The notes under the pieces: model-generated
Databases searched by the model: none
Told to the model about the DNA's origin: nothing
Seen by the model: only the letters and a program-made list of their open reading frames with translations
Position numbers and translations under genes: made by a program
Source: JAGQOZ01 sp041399205
Lineage (GTDB): Bacteria; Planctomycetota; Planctomycetia; Pirellulales; Pirellulaceae
Direction of reading: 5' to 3'
NCBI GenBank assembly: GCA_041399205.1
Contig: JAWKTK010000013.1
Span: forward strand, 1 to 64,000
DNA: 64,000 nucleotides
Part shown: positions 7,977 to 16,470 of the stretch, one piece after another
Layout: the number at the start of each line of letters is the position of its first letter
Numbering within the stretch: the stretch's first letter is position 1

Positions 7977-9586
7977 TGTTTTGCTCCTGCCATTCGCTGG
8001 CGGTTCAGCCATATTCGACCTGCTCCATGCGTCACCACACCCAAGCAGACCAACGCGATCAGGCCTTGTCCCAACCGGTCGACGGTCACGTTTCGGTCTC
8101 GTCCCGGCATGTAGAAACCGGTGAGGTTGGCCAAACGAGAATTCGTGCGGTGGTGACAATCGGCGCATTGCAGTGATTGTTCCTTGGGAGCCACCATGTG
8201 GTTGATAGGCCAAGTCATGGTGGTTTCGGCAAAACGGTGTTGGCCGCTGTACTTCAAACCAATCGACTGCATTCCTGCTTCGGCTGCCGGTTCCCAATTA
8301 AAATCTTTCCAAAACGCACCGGCACCTTTTTCGGCTGCAACCAATTTGGGCTGAATTAGCATCTGTTGTACCGGATCGTAAAGCTGTTTTCCTCGATGAA
8401 CTTTCACCGGAATGATTTTGGCGTCTTGATCTGCGTAGCTGCCGTGGAGCTGATTGATTGGAATGGGCTGTTGGTCGGACGTTTGGTCTCCTAACAGGTA
8501 ATGGCCTGCAGTGCCATTGAACCAAGCGTATTCCGGAACGGCGTTTTGTTGCCAACCAAAGGTGCCTTTTTCGGACATGTAGGTGACGTTGCCGTGTTCG
8601 TCTTTTTCATCAAAGGGTTCGCCATTTTTTAGCTTTCCTGCAGTGGACCAGTCCCAAGTTGTTTTGGTGGCGGCTACTTTGGCGTAGTGCGGGATGTGGC
8701 AGGTTTGGCAAGCCACTTTGAGCGTGTGTTCGTTTAGGATATTGTCGTCGTGGGGCATGTCGGAATGGCACTGTTCGCACGAAGACCGATTTCGATTCAT
8801 GGACGAAACCGAATACAACTTGCCGAGCATTTTATGGTTTTCGGTGACGTGGCAGTCCGAACAGACCAAGTTGGCGCCTGTCGTAGCCATGTGGACATCG
8901 ACTTGGCGATCAGGATCGAATAGAGCTTGTTCGAGATCGCCGTGTTTGACGTTGTTCCCACCTCCGCCAAAAAAGTGACACGAACCACAGGTGTCTCGAG
9001 AGGTTCGGCCCACGTGCTGAGCCACTTCGGTTAAATTCACAGAGGCTGCTGGCAGACCGCTGCCTGATTTGACGTACGTTCCGCTGTTATCGTGGCAGAC
9101 CAAGCAATCAATGTTCAGTGGATTGTGAAAGTCAAAGTCGTCGTCCACAAAACCGTATCCGGCGTGGCATTTGTCGCAGGCTTGCAGGTTGCTGGAAACG
9201 CCCACGCAATAGTTGTTCAGGACATTTTTCTTGCCGATGGCGCGAATGCCGTGTCCTTCGACAAATTCTTCTCGATCCCAATTCCAGTGTGACGAAGCCA
9301 TCACTTCGTGGCCTCGTTCTGTATGGCATGACAAACAAGCTGCGGTCACGGCCTGGGGCGAATCAAATTCGCGTTGCAGGGCCGCCAGTTTCGAATGATC
9401 GACGGACGGGACGTGTTTATGTGAAACCTGTGCTTGCAAGACTTCCAGCGGAGTTGGTTTGACTTCGGTTTGACGCAGATGACCAAACAAAACCGTGGTG
9501 GCGATGGCCAAACCTAATAAGACCAGCGGAACGAACCGAGTAATGGCGTTTTCCAGGTTGGCGGGAAGACATGGATTTACTGGCAA
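7973..9586 (-). CDS. Octaheme c-type cytochrome, tetrathionate reductase (OTR) family
   Basis: 537 residues with an N-terminal membrane segment, exactly eight CxxCH haem sites (CLSCH, CDKCH, CLVCH, CGSCH, CSDCH, CEQCH, CQTCH, CADCH) and a C-terminal hydrophobic helix. The spacing and the GKKNVLNNYC...CDKCHAGYG region match the octaheme tetrathionate reductase family, known in vitro to reduce tetrathionate, nitrite or hydroxylamine. It should sit outside the cytoplasmic membrane and exchange electrons with the cytochrome b encoded next. The start is uncertain: TTG at 9586 is the only standard start codon, yet the frame stays open 29 codons further upstream with plausible protein but no ATG/GTG/TTG. 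Confidence 0.9.
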   Translation of the reverse strand: MPVNPCLPANLENAITRFVPLVLLGLAIATTVLFGHLRQTEVKPTPLEVLQAQVSHKHVPSVDHSKLAALQREFDSPQAVTAACLSCHTERGHEVMASSHWNWDREEFVEGHGIRAIGKKNVLNNYCVGVSSNLQACDKCHAGYGFVDDDFDFHNPLNIDCLVCHDNSGTYVKSGSGLPAASVNLTEVAQHVGRTSRDTCGSCHFFGGGGNNVKHGDLEQALFDPDRQVDVHMATTGANLVCSDCHVTENHKMLGKLYSVSSMNRNRSSCEQCHSDMPHDDNILNEHTLKVACQTCHIPHYAKVAATKTTWDWSTAGKLKNGEPFDEKDEHGNVTYMSEKGTFGWQQNAVPEYAWFNGTAGHYLLGDQTSDQQPIPINQLHGSYADQDAKIIPVKVHRGKQLYDPVQQMLIQPKLVAAEKGAGAFWKDFNWEPAAEAGMQSIGLKYSGQHRFAETTMTWPINHMVAPKEQSLQCADCHHRTNSRLANLTGFYMPGRDRNVTVDRLGQGLIALVCLGVVTHGAGRIWLNRQRMAGAKQ

Positions 9587-9727
9587 ATGCTGTGAACGAA
9601 GATGCGATTTGACACCTGAATCGGGAAGGGGCCAAGTGTACCGACTGCGACGGACGTAATTGTCAGCGAGCTTTCAGCCGAAAACGCACGTTGTGGTCAT
9701 GGTGCTTCGATCGAAATCGTTCATCGC

Positions 9728-9747
9728 GTTAACAGGCCGGTGTTAAC
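9728..9747. promoter_or_regulatory. Palindromic operator candidate upstream of octaheme operon
   Basis: GTTAACA at 9728-9734 is mirrored exactly by TGTTAAC at 9741-9747 around a 6-base spacer. It lies about 140 bases upstream of the octaheme cytochrome start in the 306-base gap to RNase III. The symmetry suggests a dimeric repressor or activator; the regulator is unknown. I see nothing else in this gap. Confidence 0.4.
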
Positions 9748-9892
9748 AATGCGCTCGACGGCACGGTTGTTACGAATTCCAATCGGCATCTTGCTGGATG
9801 CAATCGAACACATGATCCACTTGTTGGCGAGCGGCGTGATTCGTTTCTGGCGAAGACTCGCAAACGCGTAACTTCAGAATTTCCAACGATCG

Positions 9893-10648
9893 TTACGATT
9901 GGTCAGAAATGGGGTCGGGTGCGTCCAAGTAAGGCAGGTCTTCTCCGTTTAGGACGGCTAACGCATTCGAAGCGGCTCGCTGCTCCGCTTCCTTCTTGTT
10001 TTGTCCCCATGCGGCCGGGAATTCTCGATTATCAAACTGAGCGGCTATCAAGAAGTATTTGTCATGGTCCGGGCCTCGTTCATCCAATAGCAGATAGCTG
10101 GGCGTTGAGGAATAATCTCGTTGCACAATCTGCTGCAACATGGACTTGTAGTTGTCATCGGCAGAGCCTGAAGCTGCCAAGTCAATTTCCAGTTGCATGT
10201 GACGTTGAATGAAGTCTACGGCACATGGTCTACCGCCATCCAGATACATGGCCGCAACGATTGATTCGAACATATCGGCCAGTAGTGACCTAGGCACCGG
10301 TTTGCCGTTGGACATCCCTTTGCCAATAATCAGGAAGGACTCCAATCCCAATGCTTCGGAAATTTTGGCACAGGTTTGCCGGCTGACAACCACCGATTTG
10401 ATCTTGGTCAGACTTCCTTCCAAACGGTCTGGGAACTGATGAAACAGCATCTCGCAGACGACCGATCCCAGGATGGCATCACCCAAGAATTCCAAACGTT
10501 CATTGGAAGCCAAGCGGTGTTGTGCACCTGAGGCATGCGTTAACGCAGCAATCAACAACGATTTGTCCTGAAAGACATAGCCAATGGCAGCTTCACAGGA
10601 CTGCAGCACTAAAGCCAGGTCATCGGTATTGTAAGCTTCAGTACTCAT
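9893..10648 (-). CDS. rnc: Ribonuclease III
   Basis: 251 residues from the ATG (a GTG four codons earlier is possible). The RNase III signature NERLEFLGDAILG and the second acidic motif (LADMFESIVAAMYLDGG) give the metal-binding site for double-stranded RNA cleavage. A double-stranded-RNA-binding domain follows (YSSTPSYLLLDERGP...KKEAEQRAASNAL). Length is normal for the family. It matures rRNA and mRNAs. It is divergent from mgtE and transcribed towards the octaheme operon, from which 306 bases separate it. Confidence 0.95.
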   Translation of the reverse strand: MSTEAYNTDDLALVLQSCEAAIGYVFQDKSLLIAALTHASGAQHRLASNERLEFLGDAILGSVVCEMLFHQFPDRLEGSLTKIKSVVVSRQTCAKISEALGLESFLIIGKGMSNGKPVPRSLLADMFESIVAAMYLDGGRPCAVDFIQRHMQLEIDLAASGSADDNYKSMLQQIVQRDYSSTPSYLLLDERGPDHDKYFLIAAQFDNREFPAAWGQNKKEAEQRAASNALAVLNGEDLPYLDAPDPISDQS

Positions 10649-10948
10649 GGTTTCTGGCACGTGGAAAAGTTGAAACGAAAGATCGTCTCCCTAAGGGCGC
10701 GGTGTGAATTAAACTAACTGGGTACCTGGCCCATGTCAATTCGATGTCAATTCGTAAGGCTCGCCAATCCATTTTGGGTTCGTACCATTCGTTCGAACCA
10801 AGTCCCGCGGCTTTTTTCCCGCCGCCAGCATCGCCTATCATGACGAATCGGACGAATTCCGATTAAAGTAAGCATCAATCCAGTAAATCAAGCTAGCTTG
10901 TGGCGTAGCATAGCGAGTTGGCAAAGCCAGACTTGTGCGAGAAAACCA
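10649..10948. other. Divergent intergenic region rnc/mgtE
   Basis: Three hundred bases between divergent genes. I looked for a magnesium-responsive leader ahead of mgtE but cannot support one. No small gene seen; it should hold two promoters. Confidence 0.3.
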
Positions 10949-12313
10949 ATGATCAATACGCTCTATTTGCCCGAAATTCGCGAAATGCTACAGACGCAAA
11001 ATGGTGCAGAACTGAAAGAGTTTTGCGAAGCGTTGCATCCTGCCGCCACCGCCGATTTTATGGAAGGGCTAACCGCGGATGAAACTTGGGGCGTTTTAGT
11101 GCACGCCAGCCCGGAAACTCAGAGCGAAATTTTCAATTATTTTGATCACGGTAAGCAGCTAGAAATTATTACCACGCAAGATCGAACTGCAATTTCCCGG
11201 CTTTTGGTGAGCTTTGCGTTAGACGATCGAGTGGATTTGTTGAACGAACTTTCGCCGGAGCTGTCGCAGGAACTGTTGGATCTGATGCCGGTCGAGGAGC
11301 GACGAGAAACGCAGCGAATCCAAGCGTATGAAGAGGGGACCGCCGGCGCGGTCATGACGACAGAGGTGGCCAAGTTAAGCGAATCGATTTCCGTTCGCGA
11401 AGCGTTTGTCCAGCTTCAACAGCAATCTCACGAATTAGAGACCATCTACTACATCTATGTTGTCGATGATTCGGACCATTTGCGAGGTGTCCTGTCGGCG
11501 CGAGACTTAATTTCCGCACTCGCTAGGCCCGATCGCCTGCTGTCTGAAATCATGGAGACGGAGCCGATCACGGTGGACGTCAGTGATGATCAGGAAGAGG
11601 TCCTGAAGAAAGTGGCCTATTACGATCTGCTGGCCATTCCGGTGGTAGATCCCCAGCACCGCATGCTGGGAATTATTACGCACGATGACGTAATTGATGT
11701 GGCGTTGGAAGAAGCGACTGAAGACGCGCATAAAATCGCCGGTGTGGCGCCACTTGAAAATAGCTATTTGCGAACCGGCTTGATGTCATTGTGCTGGCGT
11801 CGCGCGGTTTGGTTGGCGCCATTGTTTTTCGCCGCCATGCTGACCGCCAAAGCCATCAAAATTTTCGAAGAACCGTTGGAAGCAACACCGTGGCTGTATT
11901 TATTCCTTCCGCTCGTGATTTCCAGCGGAGGCAATTCGGGGAATCAATCGGCTACGTTGGTGATCACCGGCTTGACCAAAGGTGATATTGGGCCGTTGGA
12001 TTGGCTTCGCGTAGTCGGTCGCGAATTTGCCATGGGACTGATGCTGGGCACCATTTTGGCTTTGGTTTACCTGCCGGTCGCCCGATTGATTGAACCAACT
12101 ATCGATTCGTGGCAGGCCCTTTCAGTAGTTCCTGCCACGCTGCTGTTGGTGGTCTGTTGCGGAACGCTATTTGGGTCCATTCTGCCGCTCGTCTTTCACC
12201 GGATGGGCCAAGACCCCGCCTTGATGAGCAATCCGTTTGTGGCGGGGATCATTGATATTGTGGGTATCGTCGTGTATGTCGGCGTAGCGATGCTGCTGTT
12301 GGGGTCCGGTTAA
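10949..12313 (+). CDS. mgtE: Magnesium transporter MgtE
   Basis: 454 residues from the ATG at 10949; the frame opens 17 codons earlier but MINTLYLPEI is the typical family start. The order is an N-terminal helical MgtE domain, paired CBS domains (two repeats around residues 130-260, with SEIMETEPITV and the acidic THDDVIDV end), then a five-helix membrane domain from ~285 (PLVISSGGNSGNQSATLV, the conserved pore helix). In characterised members the cytosolic domains sense Mg2+ and gate the channel. The full length is intact. Confidence 0.95.
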   Translation: MINTLYLPEIREMLQTQNGAELKEFCEALHPAATADFMEGLTADETWGVLVHASPETQSEIFNYFDHGKQLEIITTQDRTAISRLLVSFALDDRVDLLNELSPELSQELLDLMPVEERRETQRIQAYEEGTAGAVMTTEVAKLSESISVREAFVQLQQQSHELETIYYIYVVDDSDHLRGVLSARDLISALARPDRLLSEIMETEPITVDVSDDQEEVLKKVAYYDLLAIPVVDPQHRMLGIITHDDVIDVALEEATEDAHKIAGVAPLENSYLRTGLMSLCWRRAVWLAPLFFAAMLTAKAIKIFEEPLEATPWLYLFLPLVISSGGNSGNQSATLVITGLTKGDIGPLDWLRVVGREFAMGLMLGTILALVYLPVARLIEPTIDSWQALSVVPATLLLVVCCGTLFGSILPLVFHRMGQDPALMSNPFVAGIIDIVGIVVYVGVAMLLLGSG

Positions 12314-12333
12314 CGAAACGCCGTGAATTCGCC

Positions 12334-12651
12334 TTATACGTCCAGCACCGCTTCGCCCAAATACAGTTGTAGGATTTGGCTTTGCACTTTGATCGCTCGG
12401 ACCAAAACCCAAATCTGGTCTCGGTTAAAGTCATGCGGGTCAGATTGCGCTAATTCTTCCAGTTCTTGTGTCATGGCGGCATGTTGGTCTGTGGCCAGTT
12501 GCAGCTTCAAACCGGTCTCTTTCCATGCGGTACACAAGTCTTCTGTGGCGGCCAGGTCTTGGTGTTCTTCGTCGTTCATCAACAGCAAGCAAAGTCTCGC
12601 CACATCGCGACCCGATGCTGTGGGATCAAGTTCCTGAATTCCTCGCGGCAA
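12334..12651 (-). CDS. Small acidic hypothetical protein
   Basis: 105 residues, helical and acidic, ending in DQIWVLVRAIKVQSQILQLYLGEAVLDV-like sequence. No recognised domain and no signal peptide. It is convergent with mgtE, 20 bases apart. The first possible start is TTG; a GTG at residue 18 is an alternative. Composition looks coding, but the function is unknown. Confidence 0.55.
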   Translation of the reverse strand: MPRGIQELDPTASGRDVARLCLLLMNDEEHQDLAATEDLCTAWKETGLKLQLATDQHAAMTQELEELAQSDPHDFNRDQIWVLVRAIKVQSQILQLYLGEAVLDV

Positions 12652-13379
12652 GCGAACAGTTCATTTGAATTCTCACGTAATGGCTGAACGCTCGATTCGG
12701 ACAATTCACACAAGGTGTAACGCTCGTCATGGAACCAAGTGTTGCGAAGTATTCGGCACGGACTGCTTTCGGAAAATCAGTACCGCACGTATCAAAACAA
12801 CTTCCAAAAGTAGCTTAGGAAAATCGTGCGAACGACAAATTGCCCTGGCCGCGACTGAATCGCATCTGGCAAGAAATGCACCACCAAGCCGGAAATTATA
12901 GAACGTCGTGTCTGCTACGGCATTCATCTGGGATTAGACGTGGTGTTCTCTCGACATCCGTCCTGGGCTTACGATGCGAATGCTCCACGCGGCCGTGGTG
13001 CGTCCCCGTCGAGTGTCCATCTTTTACCGGAAAGATTTGCTTGGTTCGGCAAACCCTAGAGGAATAGCCAAAGCCGCAAAACAAGCAACGAAAAACCTCT
13101 TTTTAATTCGTTTCAAAAAAACACCACGGCTATTTTTCCGCAGATCTCTGTTTTCGAGCGAACAATTGGTATTGTTCGTCCAATCCTTCCTCCGCCAGCA
13201 CGGGTTTTGACAGCACGAAGCTGACTTGACACTGTTTTTCAAATGGCAAACAATCCGCCCCGTTGCCTGACGAATGGAGTTGTCACGGCGACTCGCAATC
13301 GGCACTAGGATGGTGCTGGTTTTTTGTTTGGATCAAGCTTGAATATATCACTCTGCTGGATGGCAAGGAGGCCAAAAGC
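12652..13379. other. Gene-poor region with an inverted repeat and a possible promoter
   Basis: About 730 bases with no convincing gene. CGAACAAT (13159-13166) is mirrored by ATTGTTCG (13171-13178) with a 4-base loop, a candidate operator or weak hairpin. TTGACA at 13226-13231 followed after 17 bases by AACAAT could be a sigma-70 promoter for the MurE-like gene. Short open frames here lack protein-like character. Confidence 0.35.
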
Positions 13380-14873
13380 ATGACCAGAGTCATTGACCGA
13401 CAAGGTGGTCAGCTTCTTTCAGAACTGCTGGGCGTTTCCCAGACGACGGGCGAACAGGATGTTCGAGTGACTTCGTGTTGCAATCGGCCGCAGTTCTGTC
13501 AGCCGGGTGATGTGTTTGTAGCCATGGAAGATGGTGAAACCGACGGATTGGAAGGTGTGTTTCAAGCGGTTGAGCGAGGTGCTATTGCCGTTGTCTGCGA
13601 ACAGTTGGCACCGGTCGCCGTTCCGCAATACATTGTCCAAGACAGTCGAAGTGCCTTCGGTAAAATCTGTCAAGCTCTATCGGATAGTCCCACACAACAT
13701 CTCCAATCCGTTGCCGTCACCGGAACTCATGGCAAGTCGGTTACCAGTTTGCTGATGGTTAGCATTTTGGATTCGGCCGAACAGCGATCGGGCTTTCTCG
13801 GTAGCTTTGGCCTTTGCGACGGAGCCAATGTCAAAGCACCTGAATCCACGCAACTGCATTCGGTCGAATATGCCAAATGGCTGTCACAAGCGCGAGCCAA
13901 CGGATGTACGCACGCGGTCATGGAAATTGACAGTCCTTCGCTGGCACAACAACAACTGGCCGGCCTGAAATTCAATGCCGCCATCTTCACGGATGTGACT
14001 CGAGAAAATCTGCATGTTCATCACACGGTTCGCAATTACCGAGCGACCATGCGTCGTTTGGTAGATTACCTCAAACCGGGTGGCTTTGCCGTATTGAATA
14101 TGGATGACACGTTTTGTCGCAAACTGTTGCCACAACTAGACGTGCCGACCGTGACGTATGGCATCAAAGATGACGAAGCCGCAAGTCACCGCCACCGTGA
14201 TTGACCGACATCGATCGGAACAAACTTTTTGATCGAAGCAGGTGAAGATACCATGCCTGTTCGTACACGGGTGATCGGCGACCAGCACATTTCCAATTGC
14301 TTGGCCGCTACTGCTGCCGCCTTGGTTATGGGCATCGATTTACCCACCATCGCCAGCGGTCTGGAAGCGATCACCGAAGTACACGGTCACTTGGAACGAC
14401 TGGAAAGTGGTCAAGACTTTTCCGTCTACGTGGATGGCTGTCGTTCGCCAGAATCGCTCCGCAACAGCCTGGAAACGTTGCGAGAAGTCGCGGACAAGCG
14501 ACTGATTGTGGTCATGGACGCAGTGGAAGACCTGACTTCGCCTGAACGAGCTTGTTTGGGACGAATTTTAGAGGACGAAGCGGACGAATTTGTGATTACT
14601 TCGCGACAAACTTTGGACGAAGATTCCAATGTCGTTCACGATCTCCTAGACGGGCTCGATCGCCCCGCTCGCGCGCACGTTTTGCCCGACCGAGCGAAAG
14701 CGATTTGCTGGGCCATCGGTCAAGCTCGACCCGGCGACATCGTCTTGATTGCCGGTGGTAAGCCCGAACTGTTTGAAGGTTCGGACCGTTCGTGCCACTT
14801 TGACAAGGAAGTGGCCGAATACTGGCTGCACAACGTCGGCGCCGGCAAGTCGACTCCCTGGGTTCCTGCGTAG
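13380..14873 (+). pseudogene. Degenerate MurE-like Mur ligase, frame-disrupted
   Basis: The sequence follows MurE (UDP-MurNAc-tripeptide synthetase) end to end: N-terminal domain, ATP-binding loop GTHGKSVT, central domain, and C-terminal domain with RTRVIGDQHISNCLA. Several MurE hallmarks are altered: the NxxxDHLD region reads ENLHVHH, and the GGDRDRxKRP and DNPR motifs are not recognisable. The frame is broken twice: an extra base near AA at 14183-14184 and a missing T in the T-run at 14226-14230, between which the correct protein (ATVIDRHRSEQTF) lies in another frame. As sequenced it stops at 14204. AGGAGG precedes the ATG at 13380. Either a decaying paralogue or an error-containing gene for a divergent Mur-like enzyme. 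Confidence 0.7.
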
Positions 14874-14916
14874 TCAATCGCCGCGAACCATCCTAGGCCG
14901 AAGCGACCGTTTTGCA

Positions 14917-15030
14917 GTTGCGCCTTTTCATAGCCCGAAACGTTGGTTTTGACGTTGCGCCTTTTCATAGCCCGAAACGTAAGTGAGGGAAATTGAGCAG
15001 CTGGAAGTCCCTCGCTGACGCTTCGGGCTA
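14917..15030. repeat. Intergenic direct repeats and large inverted repeat
   Basis: A 27-bp unit (GTTGCGCCTTTTCATAGCCC...) occurs at 14917-14943 and again at 14954-14980. The second copy leads into an inverted repeat: 14968-14990 (TAGCCCGAAACGTAAGTGAG...) pairs with 15008-15030 at 20 of 23 positions around a 17-base loop. It resembles a dispersed REP-like element rather than a gene-specific terminator. Confidence 0.65.
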
Positions 15031-15109
15031 GGAAATTCCGCGGCATAACGCAATGCGCAACTTCACAAGGCGGCAGTGAATCAAGGCGTAGCGTTTGACG
15101 GCATGTTGT

Positions 15110-16466
15110 TCAGTATTCGTCCGGCGGTGGAAAGACCCAAAAGAATTCGCCGATGCGGCCGTTCTGTTCGCTGGCTTGCCGAGCCAAAAATTGTGTTTCT
15201 GCTTGCAGCGTTCGTTCGCTCCAACCAAGACAAGACTGCATTTTCAGATTCACGCAATCGTATTTCATCTCATACGAAGCCGGCGCGCGGACCATCGAGC
15301 GCCGAAGGCAACACCACGCAGTGGTAAACTCGCAAAGCACACGGCAAGGATCGAGCTTTCCAGAAACTGCGGCGAAAATTTTCGGGCGAATCACCTGGCA
15401 AACCCATGATAATTTCCACCGCCACTCCGGCCACATCGGTCAAGCGACGCAAGTTGTCATGAAACCGTTGTTCGTCATAAGATCGTTCTACGTGCGCCAA
15501 AACTTCATTGTCAAACGACTGTAATCCCACACCTACCAGCGGCATGCCGACGTTTTGTAAGAATTGAATATGGGAATCCAGAACTTTGGCTGGATAGACT
15601 TCACAAATCAATTGTCGATTGGCAAAGTAATTCGTTTCCTGGGCGGCCTGGTGTAGGTTTTCAAATGCCAGCGGATTCAAATTCAATCCAGCGTCCACCG
15701 CTAAAGCGCCCACCGTTTGATTCGCGTCCATCGCTTCGAATTCGCGGCAAAGGTGGTCGACTTCACGAACACGTTTGGGCGATTCCATGGTGCCCCATTC
15801 GCAGAACGAACAAGTAAACGGACAACCTCGATACGTCTGCAACACGCCCAATCCACCTGGCGGCACCAGCCCCATGGTGTAGGGCGAAGGTAATTCGTTC
15901 AGGTCGCCCAACGGTCGAACGGGCGTTTCCAGCCAGCCAGCGTGCGATGGCAAGGCGACTCCGCCAATACCGGCCAAGGTCGCAGCGCTGCGATCGGTCA
16001 ACCGCACCATCTCTGTAAACGTGATTTCTCCTTCATTGATGACCAAGGCGTCAATGAAATGTTTGGCGAACTGAAACGGTGGCTGTTCCAGCATGCTGGG
16101 GCGAGCGGACGGGCCGCCGAATACGATCAACCGCCCTGCGTCTTGCTGCTTCAGTTGCGTGGCGACTTCCACAAAGAACGGAAAGTTCCACAGGTAGGCA
16201 GAAAAGCCGACAATATCGGGATCGAATTCCAACAGATGTTGTACCAGCGGCTGCACGTCCGCTTGCGTCATGTCGTACACTCGCAGTTCCAGTCCGTCCA
16301 ATTCGGCCGCGCGCAGATACGCTTCCACCATGCGTACGCCATGGTTCGAAATAAACTGCGGCATCGCGGGATCGCGTTGTGGATATTTCGCCAACAGAGC
16401 TACTCGACGACCGGTGCGTCGCGCTTCATTGCGTAGATGGTTTGTCGGAATCAACGCCGAACCCAT
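15110..16466 (-). pseudogene. Cobalamin-binding-type radical SAM protein, frameshifted near its C terminus
   Basis: The N-terminal ~160 residues resemble a B12-binding Rossmann domain (DPDIVGFSAYLWNF, VFGGPSARP) but lack an obvious DxHxxG motif. The radical SAM core has C215-x3-C219-x2-C222 in YRGCPFTCSFCEWG. As sequenced the frame ends at 15270. The missing C-terminal part continues in another frame to 15110 (KYDCVNLKMQSCLGWSE...), matching the end of the upstream paralogue, so one extra base lies near 15296-15302. The start is 4 bases after the paralogue's stop. Probable C-methylation or rearrangement enzyme; substrate unknown. The shift may be a sequencing error. Confidence 0.75.
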
Positions 16467-16470
16467 GCAC

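Noticed and set aside
7977..8297. N-terminal extension of the cytochrome b frame
   Set aside because: The extra 107 codons lie inside the octaheme gene; the ATGA overlap and family length support a start at 7976.
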